From Calliphora vicina (Eukaryota > Arthropoda > Insecta > Diptera > Calliphoridae), in the NCBI RefSeq assembly GCF_958450345.1, contig NC_088780.1, positions 122,960,226 to 123,024,225 of the forward strand: DNA of 64,000 nucleotides, given 5' to 3'. A program made the position numbers and the translations under genes. The notes under the pieces are model-generated. The model was not told the DNA's origin. It ran no database searches and saw nothing but the letters and a program-made list of their open reading frames with translations. Positions 1-10,693 of this stretch are shown in pieces. Positions within the stretch are counted from its first letter, which is position 1, and the number at the start of each line of letters is the position of its first letter.

Positions 1-106
1 ATACGATCTCTTACGCTTCGGGTTATCGTAATGGATCCATTTTTGGATTCGGTGCAAAAATTATTTTCTTTTATAGACATACAAAATCGTCTTTCAAGGT
101 CTCTCA

Positions 107-546
107 TAGAGTATCCAAAACCGGTCAACCGGTTTTTTCATCTTTGTAAACTACACCGGTATCGGTTTTTTTACAAACCGGTTTTTGTAAAACGGTTAAC
201 CGGTTTTAATGAAATATATTTTCTAAAGCTCATTCAAACATATTTATGAACAACTTTGATACCATTTCTAAAAATATTGATTTATTTTATAGAAAATTAT
301 AGCATTTGACAATATTTCGTAAAGACATAAAATAATTTAATTGCATAAAGAATTCAAAAATACTAAATTTCCATTAAATACTAATTTAATATAATCCGGT
401 TAATCGGTGTTTTTGAAGACAAAAACTGAAACCGTTTAACCGTTTTTTTTAAAAGACAATAATCGAAACCGGTTATTTCAAAAACACACTTTTTCGGTTA
501 AACCGGAAACCGGTTTTTTAAATTTGCCGGTTTTTTGGACACTCTC
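107..546. mobile_element. Short hAT-type MITE (hAT-B) with 8-bp target duplication
   Basis: The element begins TAGAGTATCC and ends GGACACTCTC, an imperfect terminal inverted repeat followed inward by many copies of AACCGG/CCGGTT. The 8-bp direct repeat GTCTCTCA flanks it exactly (99-106 and 547-554), which is the hAT signature. No transposase is present at 440 bp, so it is non-autonomous. A left-truncated relative lies at 49238-49629. Confidence 0.85.
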
Positions 547-597
547 GTCTCTCAGCTTCAATTCGTATGATACTCAATATCCCTGATTTAGAATGAA

Positions 598-715
598 TAC
601 TGGATTTTGAAATTGCAGTTGAACAATCTTCATGGAGTAATGCCTCCAATTCTTGGTCTTCAAACTTCTTTGGCTGGCCTGGACGATCTCAAAACATTTT
701 TAAGTTTGCTTCCAT
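598..715 (-). pseudogene. Mariner transposase fragment
   Basis: On the minus strand this reads as the mariner N-terminal linker (DRPGQPKKFEDQELEALL, then HEDC), collinear with the copies at 8078 and 28480. It is only about 40 codons and is broken on both sides, so it is a relic. Confidence 0.7.
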
Positions 716-739
716 TAATAATGCAATATTATTAGAAAT

Positions 740-930
740 TCCAAATATTGCAAAATTTGACATTCACGATTTAAAGGTTAAAGTTGTCCGATTTTAGTAA
801 AGCTTTCGGTGTATATTTAAAATTATATGGACTATAATATTGATTGATATGAAATTGGGCTTATTCGCCAAAATATGGGAAAAAAATTATTTTAACATTT
901 AACATTTTTTTCCCTTATATATCCTGAATA
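740..930 (-). repeat. Fragment of the F1 dispersed repeat
   Basis: This matches, in reverse complement, the internal part of the family at 8880-9260 and 20500-21200 (the block with 'ggccatattttggcgaa', 'tagtccagataat' and 'gttttactaaaattgg'). As at 8338-9302, it sits against mariner sequence. It has no coding capacity. Confidence 0.55.
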
Positions 931-1279
931 AATCCCAAAGAATTGATTTAAAAATTAAACAATTTCTTTAACAAAATTTAAAACAGAGTTTTGAAACAGC
1001 CGTTAAAAATCAACGTTTTTGGACCATACTAGACAAAAAATAATTATTTAATGCCAAAATATATAAGGCACATTTATATATAAAGTTAAAGTGGAATATT
1101 ACTGTCTCCATAATGAGAAAATTGTTTTTAAATTTAAGTGAAAAATTCACTTGAGTGAAATGACAGTCAAGTCGAAAAATATTTCCATTTAGATAGAGAA
1201 TAAAACTAAAAATCTATATAGACATTCATAATAATACAATATTTTTAAGAAACACATGTTTCTTTATACATATTTATAT

Positions 1280-1760
1280 TGTTACGTTTTAACCTTTTAA
1301 AAACGATGGTTTATTTCCATTTAATTGCAATTAAAAGCGATCAGTAGTTTAAAATTTGTAACAACACTTTATTTAAATTGACACGACAAATTAAATTGTC
1401 ACATACACTTTACAATGTCCAATAATATTCTTGTAATACAGTTGATGTTAATTCTAACAAAGCTTAATATAAACTTTTACTATTTATATATACTGTGTCA
1501 TCTTCTAGTTGTTTCATGAATTATCTATCTAACGGACAAAACTAGAAAGTTATATTTCTAGAGCTTTTAGCAGTTATGTTAATGTTAGCTTTTAGCTTTA
1601 ACAGTTAATGTTGTTATACTTACAAACAATGTTAATAACAGCGTGTTATCAACATTGTTGATAAGCAGAAGTTTCGAGCACAATGTTTATAAACAAGCTG
1701 AATGTTGCAAGCAGCCGTTACAGACCGTTAAATTAAAATCGTTAATACAACTTCGTAACA
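1280..1760. mobile_element. Solo LTR of a retrotransposon
   Basis: It starts TGTTACG and ends CGTAACA (TG...CA termini with a 7-bp inverted repeat) and is flanked by the 4-bp duplication ATAT (1276-1279 and 1761-1764). A second copy with the same ends and also ATAT duplications lies at 56498-57404. No gag or pol is present, so this is a solo LTR left by recombination. A 4-bp duplication suggests a Ty3/gypsy-type element; BEL is not excluded. The 103-codon open frame at 1643 overlaps the LTR and is not a gene. Confidence 0.85.
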
Positions 1761-2072
1761 ATATTTTTTTACTTGCGAGTATCGTTGAGATATGCCTTGT
1801 TCAAAGACCATTTTTTGGTTCATTATCCTGTATTCAAAAGAAAAGATTTTTTAGGAAAAAATGTATATTGAAACTAGGGTACATCGAAAACTTTTATTTC
1901 ATCCTAATTAGTAAAATAAATTGCATAATTTGTAAATTGTATATTTTGAAGTAGCTTTAAATTTTCCTGGCTATGGCCCTGCTTTATAACCACCCTCTAA
2001 ACACATATTCCAAATATCTCAAACTAAAACTAATCATTCACTTATTTATTTCTTTAACTATTACAGACAAAT

Positions 2073-3004
2073 ATGCAAGGAAAAACTGTAATCATTACTG
2101 GTGCCAACAGTGGTATTGGCAAGGAAACTGCCCGTGATTTGGCCAAACGTGGTGCTCGCATTATTATGGCTTGCCGCAATTTGGAAACCGCCAATGCTGT
2201 TAAAGGTATAAATTCCCTCTATAGTACAGGCGCTTTAAACAAATTCTTAATTTCAAAATTATATCTTTTACAGAGGAAATTGTCAAGGAGACTGGCAACG
2301 ATAAATTGATTGTGAAGAAATTGGATTTGGGCAGCTTCAAGTCGATACGTGAGTTTGCCGCCGATATTGTTAAGAATGAAAAGAAAATCGATGTACTCAT
2401 ACACAATGCCGGTATGGCTTTGGCCTTCCGTGGCCAGACCAGTGAGGATGGCATTGAATTGACCATGGCCACCAATCATTATGGTCCATTTTTGTTGACC
2501 CACTTGTTGATCGATGTTCTGAAGAAGAGTACTCCCGCACGTATTGTGATTGTAGCCTCCGAATTGTATCGTTTAGCTTCGGTGAATCTTAACAAATTGA
2601 ATCCTATTGGCACCTTCCCAGCTGCTTATTTGTACTATGTCTCCAAGTATGCCAACATTTACTTTGCCCGCGAATTGGCTAAACGTTTGGAAGGTTCCGG
2701 TGTCAGTGTTAACTTCTTGCATCCCGGTATGATTGATTCTGGCATTTGGCGTAACGTACCCTTCCCCTTGAACTTGCCCATGATGGCCATTACCAAGGGT
2801 TTCTTTAAGACCACCAAGGCTGGTGCCCAAACCACCATCTATTTGGCTACATCCGATGAGGTGGCCAATGTTCATGGCAAATATTTTATGGACTGCAAAG
2901 AGGCTACTTTAAATCCTGCCGCTATGGACGAGGAAAAGGGCATGAAGATCTGGGAAGAATCAGTGAAATTGGTCAAATTGACTCCTCAGGATCCAAAAAT
3001 CTAA
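2073..3004 (+). CDS. Short-chain dehydrogenase/reductase, retinol-dehydrogenase 11-14-like
   Basis: Two exons are visible: 2073-2205 and 2274-3004, with a 68-bp GT-AG intron in phase 1. They join to a 287-residue classical SDR. Visible motifs are the dinucleotide-binding TGANSGIG (residues 9-16), ACRN after beta-2 (33-36, a basic residue that fits NADP(H)), HNAG (88-91), the catalytic Ser in VASEL (140) and YxxxK (Tyr165, Lys169), then HPG. The family oxidises or reduces retinoid, steroid or other lipid carbonyls with NAD(P)H; the substrate here is unknown. The start at 2073 is the first in-frame ATG, but a good acceptor (ttacag, ending 2066) lies six bases upstream, and relatives carry an N-terminal hydrophobic anchor before this motif. 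An upstream exon probably exists that I cannot locate. The frame has no defect and its base composition is less AT-rich than its surroundings, so it looks functional. Confidence 0.93.
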
Positions 3005-3139
3005 ACGTAACGTTTTGAGACTGAGTGTTTTTTTATCAGCTATAAGTAGGTTTGTTTTATTTTAATGTGTAATTTGTGGTATCTACAGTCTTTAAAAATA
3101 TGTATTTTAAGTTCTACTTTTTAATGACTTTTTTTAAAA

Positions 3140-3145
3140 AATAAA
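3140..3145 (+). terminator. Poly(A) signal of the SDR gene
   Basis: AATAAA lies 136 bp after the stop codon and is overlapped by a second AATAAA-like string at 3144. It is the first such signal downstream and fits a short 3' UTR. Confidence 0.65.
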
Positions 3146-3658
3146 TAAAGAAAATTTAAAAAAAAACAAATATTTTATAAAATTTAGTTCAAGTTGCAAG
3201 AATTGGTCTTAAAAAGTGGTTGGCATAAGGAGAACTAACTATTTATTTTTTGTAATCTGACCAGTAGTAGTGGTGCCAATACTGTACACAAGATTTTTTA
3301 TAGAAAGCCGTGTTATACTGTTATACAAATGATTTTTTATAGAAAAATTTTTATATACTAGAGCTTATATCTCTTTTTCTTTAGCTTCACTTGAACCATT
3401 TAGAATAGAGTTTCATGTTCGGTTTTAATCGAAACCGCGTTTTTTCAAGGCCTAAAACCGTAACCGACAATTATTCTTCGGTTTTTACTTTTAATCTATT
3501 TTCAGTAGAAAAATTACAAATTTAGAAATGAAAAACAAACTTTTTCATCCAAAGATTCATCCAAGTATTTCCTGACAATTAAAATTCAAATGACTGTTTA
3601 TTTTTTTAATTTAAAAAAAGAATGCAGTGTTTTTAACAAAGACTTAGTTATTTTCAAA

Positions 3659-3975
3659 TCTTCTATATATATAAAAATGAAATGGTCCCTGTATGTAATG
3701 GCATCACGTGAGAACGGCTGGAGCGATGTGGCTGATTTTTTTTTTATTCGATTCGAAATTTTCAGAAGATGGTTTGTTAAGGAAAAAAATTCAAAAATTC
3801 CGGGTAAAACTCGGACAATTTTTTTGAGTCCAGACAACTGTATTAAAAAAAGCTCCCTAAAGTATGCAGTACAAATTTAGATATTTTATTTGTAAATAAA
3901 TAAGAACAGACAAGTGTATGTGGGTTGGAGAACTAGCATTAGTAAATGTTACCGGGCGAAGCCGGGCGATGCTCA
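3659..3975 (+). mobile_element. Helitron fragment, 5' end plus GC-rich hairpin
   Basis: After an A, the sequence starts TC followed by TTCTATATATATAAAAATG and 'gagaacggctgg'. This is close to the 5' end of the complete Helitron at 13307. Near 3952 the hairpin-like CCGGGCGAAGCCGGGCGA resembles insect Helitron 3' subterminal hairpins, but no terminal CTAG follows, so the copy is incomplete or extends further right. Confidence 0.55.
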
Positions 3976-3989
3976 CCCCAATTAGAAGA

Positions 3990-4740
3990 AAGAAATATTA
4001 CTATTAAGTCTGCCTTTGTGAATTAATAATAATTCAGGATAATTCTAGTTTCAAGTTTATTGGTTCAATGTAATGTGGATTCTAGCTCAATCGAAACGTA
4101 TTATTGGAATTAAAAAAGGACCATAAAGACCCACATTTTGTATTCCCACTCAGCATCATGAATGCCTAATTTCATATTTCTGGGCCCATTATTATTGAAA
4201 ATGCAAAACAAATGTAACACTAAAGTCACATTTTGTTAATTCTAACTCATTCAGAATCGTGTGTGTCTAATTTTTAGGTTTATTATTATAAAATATTCGG
4301 AAAGTACTATTACAATAAAGAAATAGTACTATATCCAACTATTATGTAAATAAGAAAAATAATTTAATATAATAAAAAGTACAATTAGAAGATAAAGTAA
4401 CAATTTTCCATAATTGAACCCTCGTCAAGTTTGAAATTAAAGTAATTTCCTGATTATAGGTCCAATATTATAGAAAATTCAAAAAGTACCATTTTGAAGA
4501 ACGAAAATGTACTCCTTAATTTGGTTTAGTTTTCCTTTTTTGGTATCATAATACAATTGAGACCCCTATTAGCCAACTTTAATGTATATAAGCTAACTAA
4601 TTTAAAATACATATTAAAAAAGTACCATTAAAAGAAATAGTACCAATTTTCCTTTATCCTCTTGAACTCCCGTCAAGTTTGAATTTTAAATTAAAAACTG
4701 ATATTGTTTCTATAACACTTGATATTTAATAAATTATCAC
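3990..4740. repeat. Degenerate direct repeats, no gene
   Basis: Loosely repeated blocks recur, such as 'aaagtaccatt', 'aatagtac' and 'ccgtcaagtttgaa' (about 4320, 4430, 4490, 4620 and 4670). They resemble a worn Helitron core. I see no coding sequence. Confidence 0.4.
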
Positions 4741-4842
4741 AAAACCGACCGAAACCGATCGGTTTTCTATTTTTTAAAACCGAAACCGCGGTTTTGAAAT
4801 TCTTCGGTTTTTTGGAAACTCTAATAACTTTAAAACCGTGAG

Positions 4843-6951
4843 CTGCAAGGGTATATATAGGTTTGTCATTCCGTTTGAAATTTCAACATTTTGCATTTTC
4901 CCAGAAAGTATGTATATATATTGTGGATCGTTATAGATAGGCGAGACGATATAGCCATGTCCGTCTGAAATCAACTTTTTGAAGCCCACAAAAATAACTC
5001 ATACATCAAAATATCTGGTTCGGGAGAAAACCAGCCCACAAATGGCTGAGATATAAGGAAAAAACCATTAAAAACTCGATTTTTGTTACCTATTTCTGAT
5101 CAATATATGGATTACTAAATCATTAATATAGACAATATGGATATCTAATGATAGACATTTCAAAGAACTTTACAACGACGTATATAACGCCATAGTAAGT
5201 CGGATCTATAATGAATCAAAATTGGGAAAAATATTTTTTAAAGGACGAAGGTCTCAGTAGCCAGTTCCTAATTTCTAATATTGATATGTAAATTTAATTT
5301 GCTATTAATAAATAAAATAATAATAATATTTTTTAACCCGATTTTTCTTTTTCACCAAAAACAAATTTTTGTGTCATACAATTTTTTTCACTAAATTAAA
5401 AAAAAACATTTTTTTTAATAAAGAATTTTTTTAATTTTGAAAAAAAAATTTATTTTGTATTTAAAATTGTTTATAGTAAAGTATAATTTGGTAAAGGGTA
5501 TATACTAGGGTATTGGAATTATTCGATTTTTCTCTTGTTCGAATAAAACGAATAATTCGAATAAGAGATTTTAACTTGTTCGAATAATTCGATCACACGT
5601 TTAAAATTAATCGAATTATTCGAATAATTTATTTTTTTTTTAAAAGTAAAGAATGAAGTTTTGATGTCGGTTATTTAATATTTTATTGTTAAAGAAAAAC
5701 AAAAAATAATGTTAAAGTTAAAAATTCAAGTATTGATAATGTTAAAAAACATTCGAAAACAAAGTCCATCATTAAATTTTCAACAGAAATATTCTGATCA
5801 GATTAACTCTAGAACAATTGACTAGCAAACCCTTTAGTTACAGTTTTGGAGCTATGCTTTAAAAAATTTGAGATAGTTGGACATGATCCTGAATTCAAAT
5901 ACAATATAAACGTATTAAGAACTTTTTTATGTCGTTCATTAATTCGGGTTTTAAATTGAGTAACTAATTCTTTAGTAAATTAATTATTCACTATTTCTAA
6001 GTTATTTATAACAAATTGTATTATACATCAAGCTCTATCAACGTTGCCGAATCTTTGCTTAATAAAGTGGTCTTGGGGAATTACAAAATAAAGGGAATCT
6101 GTCCAAAGTTTGATATCATTGTCAGTGAACGTGGCTAATTTGAATGCAGGGAGTGCAGGATTGATGCATTTACAAATACGCAAAAAGTTTATTACCAGAC
6201 AAAGATCTTCAACGATGTTCAAAATCATATATAAGACGAATTCCATGCTTTTCTTGCAACAAAACGTTAGTTTGCAATATTTGTGTTTATCATTCGATTT
6301 ATTAAATATTTGCAACACTTACGTACGCGGTTAATAACATCACTTATATAGATATATTTTAAGATCATGGCCTTCATCTATTTCAATGTAATCATTATAA
6401 ATGTCATCCTTAATATCACTTTCGACAAGCGTTTCAAAATCACATTCAACTCCACTTTAATCTAAGTTAAAATTTTGATTATTAATTGCGATTCTTCTAA
6501 TATTTCGCCAGCTAAATAACAAATATTTTATTCCGTACCTTTTATTTTCAATTTTGAAAGATCTGTTTTTAGAATTGTAACTTCTTGCAGTAATGTTTAT
6601 ATATTTATAGAATATCGGAACACTCATCTACAGTGATCGAAAGTCCCTTTCTCTTTAGTTAGTTGTCGAATTTCAGAAACAATACAATTTTTGTGAGTCA
6701 TTATTACTTATTTAAATTTGAAATTATGAAAAATTTTAAGCAATTTAATAAATTTAAATATATGTATATGAACATGTATTCGTTTTATTCGATTATTCTA
6801 CATAAAATTGTTCGAATTATTCGTTATTCGAAAATGGCCATTTTTAAATTTTGCGAATAATTATTCGATTAATCGAACGATCAGTAGTCGAATGAATACC
6901 CTAGTATATACGATTCGGCACAGACAAATATATCTCTCTTATTTGTTTTTA
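4843..6951 (+). repeat. R interspersed repeat (R-a type), split by a hAT element
   Basis: The R family recurs many times in this window. This copy runs from 'aagggtatatataggtttgtcattccg' to 5505 and resumes at 6912 with 'gattcggcacag', ending near 'ctcttatttgttttt'. The hAT at 5506-6903 with its duplicated 8 bp is the interruption. In the other orientation (9981-10691) the family starts 'aacaagtaagagtgct'. There is no open frame. Confidence 0.7.
5506..6903. mobile_element. hAT-A element copy 1, non-autonomous
   Basis: It starts TAGGGTATT and ends AATACCCTA, a 9-bp perfect terminal inverted repeat. It is flanked by the exact 8-bp duplication GTATATAC (5498-5505 and 6904-6911). Both subterminal regions are packed with GAATAATTCG/CGAATAA palindromic motifs. 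The 1398-bp body has only short broken frames. One, read on the minus strand near 6028-6190, is shared with copy 2 (FKLATFTDNDIKLWT) and may be a transposase relic. Copies 2 and 3 are at 30870-32322 and 37342-40499. Confidence 0.9.
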
Positions 6952-7980
6952 AATTAAAGTCTTTTTAAATCGTAGATTTCCATCTATTCTTGACTTGCAA
7001 ACTCGTTCAAACATTTCTTTGCTAACCTCATGTGTGATATGAAAACGACCAAAAGGATTTAATTTCTTTAATTAAAATTTTGGAACTAAAGTATTAATAT
7101 TAAAATCATTACAAGAAATCAAGCGAAAAAGAATAATTTTTCTGAGAACTCATGAAATGAACAATTCACAAACGGTTTAAGAAATTCGATACATATTATC
7201 AAACAAAATTCCAGTAAGTTTACATGCAATAACAAAAACTAAAATATAACAACTACATGAAGTACTCACAAATATTGGTGAAAAATATGGGTACATAATG
7301 ACAAAAAATCAAAAAAAAAAACAAACTGGTTTAAGCAGCACACAAAATTAAATAAAATTAACTCATAAAGGATATTAATGAATGATATTCTTCAATGAAC
7401 ACTAATACATGAAAACACCTAAATTCGTTTTTACACCCCAAGAGTAAAAGTTCCCACACTCCCAGACAAGTCAGCAACTAAAAGTTCAATCACTGGCAGT
7501 TTTGCCACACACTCAGACAAGCAGTGACATCTATACACTCTGACACACAGGACCTCCTCTCACAATTACCTGTTGTTATTAATGCTGCCGTTGGCAAACA
7601 ATGCAACCGCAACCGTATCAAAAGTAGATCTGCCAACAAAATGTACAAAACGTCTGGAGACGAGATTCCCAAAGGACAACAGAATACCGACTAAAATGGA
7701 AATTAAATGCAGAGAGAAGATTAACAGATAATAAAATTGGCCACAGTAATCAAAATTATGATGATGATGATGAGCAGTAGCACACACTCACTCATACACC
7801 CCTTCTCAACACTTTATATAATTTTGTGTGTTGAGTACATAATTATAGAGAGCAAAAGAGAAGTGATGGTGCAGAATTTACAGGGTTGAAAATGGTACAT
7901 TCTGGAACTGCACATTAAACAAAATATCTTTACTAAGCGAGAGGGCAAAACGCATCCCGCTAGTTCTACAAGTTTTAATT
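6952..7980. other. No gene seen; apparently unique DNA
   Basis: This is AT-rich, non-repetitive sequence with a short CAT/ATG triplet run near 7756-7773. The open frames here (7490, 7566) are low-complexity with no splice-bounded coding character. It may be intergenic or intronic. Confidence 0.4.
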
Positions 7981-8337
7981 GCGCAAGTAGTTTTGGTTTT
8001 TTTTAAAACTTATATGTCATTTTGAAGGGTACATATCTGCCATTTATGAACCCTTTAGGTTTTTTTTTGTTTTAAAAATGTCGAATTTTGTGCCAACGAA
8101 GCGTCATATGCGGGAAGTTTTGCTTTATTTCTTCAAGTTGAAAAAAAGTACCACTGAAGCACTCGAGTGCTCAGAAGTGCGGTTCAGAAGTGGCGATTTT
8201 GACACGGAAGACAAATATCGCCTATGGCAGCCGAAAATGTTTAAAGGTATTACTTCATGACGATTGCTCTCAAACTCAACAAGAGCTTGCAAAATCATTG
8301 GCAGCTACTCAAGCATCAATTTCAAAACGTTTGCGAT

Positions 8338-8456
8338 TCAACATGTTGCTATAGCAACATTGTTGCTGAACTCTAGCAACATGTTGTTGAACTATAGCAA
8401 CATATTGCTGAACTCTAGCAACATGCTGGTTTACTCTAGCAACATGTTGCAGATAT
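8338..8456. repeat. 24-bp minisatellite, about five units
   Basis: Units of about 24 bp built on 'ctctagcaacatgttgctgaa' recur head to tail. Two further copies of the motif stand at 9270-9302, and more at 20797-20832. They mark the edge of the foreign block inside the mariner copy. Confidence 0.7.
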
Positions 8457-9302
8457 AAATGACAAAAAATGGTTAAACAAATTTTATAGTTATTAACCCC
8501 CTAACCCGCAAAAACTAAATTACGCACAAAATTTCACGTGCTGAAATTGTGACATCTCTCACAAAACAGCTGACAGAACAATAACTAAAATCCGGAATGC
8601 AGTTCTTTGATCTTCGAGGGAAATGTTATCAAATCTGTAATTAAAGTCTCCGTTAAAATTAAAAAAATATATAATTCCTTTTTTAGATAATTGGTGTTTT
8701 GTAATGCATGCCTTGTGGCACTCTTGCGGGTTAGAGGGTTAAAAATTCTCCAGCCCATTAACGTGTATCAGGCCACTACAACAAGAAATTTAGTAACAAA
8801 ATTAACATACATATTATGAGAAATATTAGTATATCCATATTTACTCGCATATGATACCGTTAACCTATTCTCAGGTATGACCAAAGAAAATAAATTTGTT
8901 TAACGGCAGTTTCAAATCTCCATTTTGAAATTTTTAAAAATTTGGCCATATTTTGGCGAATGAGCTCGATTTTCTTACTGTTATGAATTTTATGTAAAAC
9001 TTATACATAATATTATAGTCCAGATAATTCTGAATATACTCTGAAAGTTTTACTAAAATTGGAAAGCGTTAAACTTTAAATCGTGAAGTTCAAAGGTCAA
9101 ATTTTTCAATATTTAGAATTTCTAATTATCAGATAGCGAAATGTTATTTATTTTTGGGCCGATTTTGATGGAACTTAAGAAAAATATAACATGAAGTCTA
9201 GTATTTATAATAACAGCACAAAAATGGAAATTAACATTTAATGACACTCAAATTTTAAAATCACATTTTACTAGAGTTGATCAACATGTTGCTTTAACTC
9301 TA
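8457..9302 (+). repeat. F1-family non-coding block inside the mariner
   Basis: Much of 8880-9260 aligns by eye with 14700-14960 and 20500-21200 (shared strings 'ggccatattttggcgaa', 'aaatcgtgaag' and 'gggccgattttgatg'). It interrupts the mariner transposase between the helix-turn-helix and catalytic regions. No coding capacity. Confidence 0.6.
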
Positions 9303-9602
9303 GTGCATATTCTGGGCGAAAAACGACATGAAACCGTAATATTCCATGATGACAACACTCGGCCACATGTTGCAATACCTGTTAAAAACTATTTATATCA
9401 CATGACTTATAGTCCAGACCGATTACTATGTATTTGTTTCAATCGATACAGAACGCTCTCTCTCTGGGATACGCTTTACTTCAGAACAGAGTATCCGAAA
9501 TTAGCTTGATTCGTTCTTGGCCTCAAAAGATGAGCAGTTCTTTTGGCTCGGGATCCATATGTTGCCAAAAAGATTGTACAAATACATAATTCAAAATAAA
9601 AG

Positions 9603-9902
9603 CTAAAAATTTGAAAAAATCTCGCATTTGTACGTCATAAACCTAATATAAGACACATCTGGCCATATAAAATCTTGACCCGGATGTTGTGAAAAGTCTG
9701 CCAGTACATAAGTTTCATCATCCATCACACAACAGCTGTATTTTTTATGAAATTTGTTCGTTCGTCCTTTTGCTGCTAAGTTCATTACTGCATTGCGATC
9801 TGGAACTTTCTGAACATTGTACGACTTCAACCCAGCATTAGCTTTGGTTCTACGCATACAAGAATCCGAGCATTTAACTATACCAACTGATTTCCTGTCC
9901 AT
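9603..9902 (-). pseudogene. DD37E (ITmD37E-like) transposase fragment
   Basis: The minus-strand frame carries KANAGLKSYNVQKVPDRNA, then KKYSCCVMDDETYVLADFSQ. That is the second helix-turn-helix tail joined to the first catalytic Asp block of the transposase at 26680-27780. It ends soon after DFSQHPGQ, so it lacks the second Asp and the Glu. It is more diverged than the other DD37E copies. Confidence 0.85.
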
Positions 9903-9980
9903 TTTGACCGAAATAACAGTTGAAAATGAATGATTTAGAAAAGATAATATCTGACATCTTTTTAAAATCTAATGTGATTA

Positions 9981-10691
9981 AAAACAAGTAAGAGTGCTAT
10001 ATTCGGCTGTGCCGAATCTTATATACCCTTCACCAAATTATTCTTCAAAATTTTAAATATTTTTAGGTAAACAAAATTTTATATTTTTCCAGTTGTTTTT
10101 TAAATTTTGTTGAAAAAATTTTTTTTGATTGTTTTTTAAATTTTTTTTTTTAAATTAAAATTTTTTATTTTTTTTAAATTTTAAATTTTTTTTTTGTTTT
10201 TTGAATTTTTTTTTGGTGAAAAAAAAAATTCGGGTTAAAATTTTTTTTCCGATTTTGACCCACTGTAGGTCCAACTTACTATGGTCTTATATACGTCGTT
10301 GGAAATGTCTTTGAAATATCTATCATTAGATATCCATATTGTCTATATTAATATCTTTGTAATCCAGATATATGTAGGTCAAAAATCGAGGTTGTCTTGG
10401 TTTTTTCCTCATATCTCAGCCATTTGTGGACCGATTTTGCTGATTTTAAATAGCAAAATTCTCGAAAGCATGTCTGACAGAATTATTGAAGATTTGGATC
10501 CCGAAGATATCTGGGGTCTTCAGAAAACTGATTTCAACAGACAGACAGACAGACGGACATGGCTTAATCGACTCCGCTATCTATAAGGATCCAGAATATA
10601 TATACTTTATAGGGTCGGAAATGAAAAATGTAGAAATTACAAACGGAATGACAAACTTATATATACCCTTCTCACGAAGGTGAAGGGTATA
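9981..10691 (-). repeat. R interspersed repeat, near full length (R-a type)
   Basis: It starts 'aacaagtaagagtgct', followed by the perfect hairpin TTCGGC-TGT-GCCGAA (10003-10017) and 'tatacccttcacc'. It ends 'ttctcacgaaggtgaagggtata', so the two ends carry inverted 'TATACCCTTC' strings. Internally it holds a GACA run and GACGGACATGGCT, a string common in fly interspersed repeats. The open frames inside are incidental. Confidence 0.7.
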
Positions 10692-10693
10692 AA

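Larger units (their letters stand above)
3406..4823. mobile_element. Possible hAT-like composite with TAGAGTTTC ends
   Basis: The left end TAGAGTTTC at 3406 and the right end GAAACTCTA at 4815-4823 are inverted and lie next to CGGTTTT-rich stretches like those of the hAT-B family. The 8-bp flanks (ATTTAGAA and ATAACTTT) do not match, so these may be ends of two different copies. Helitron-like sequence fills the interior. Confidence 0.3.
8035..9600 (+). pseudogene. Mariner transposase pseudogene, interrupted
   Basis: The N-terminal part at 8078-8335 reads FVPTKRHMREVLLYFF, then the GDFDTEDK and QELAKSLAATQASISKRL blocks, after a frameshift near 8240. It then breaks at about 8336. The catalytic-half remnant resumes at about 9305 (EKRHETVIFHDDNTRPHVA). 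Downstream come a degraded block matching the mariner C-terminal half and a tail 'tcaaaataaaagctaaaaatttg'. The middle part of the transposase is missing. It belongs with the copies at 28440, 32740 and 41160. Confidence 0.75.

Noticed and set aside
1643..1954. 103-codon plus-strand frame
   Set aside because: It starts inside the solo LTR and runs past its end, with no domain and low complexity.
2200..2875. Three minus-strand open frames (91, 94 and 100 codons) over the SDR gene
   Set aside because: They are antisense to the well-conserved SDR exons, carry no domain and are explained by codon bias of the plus-strand gene.
3406..4823. Reading the TAGAGTTTC ends as one hAT element
   Set aside because: The 8-bp flanks ATTTAGAA and ATAACTTT do not match, so it was kept only as a low-confidence candidate.
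7490..7787. Minus-strand frames with a His run (MCATAHHHHH)
   Set aside because: The His run is a CAT/ATG triplet repeat; the rest shows no coding character.
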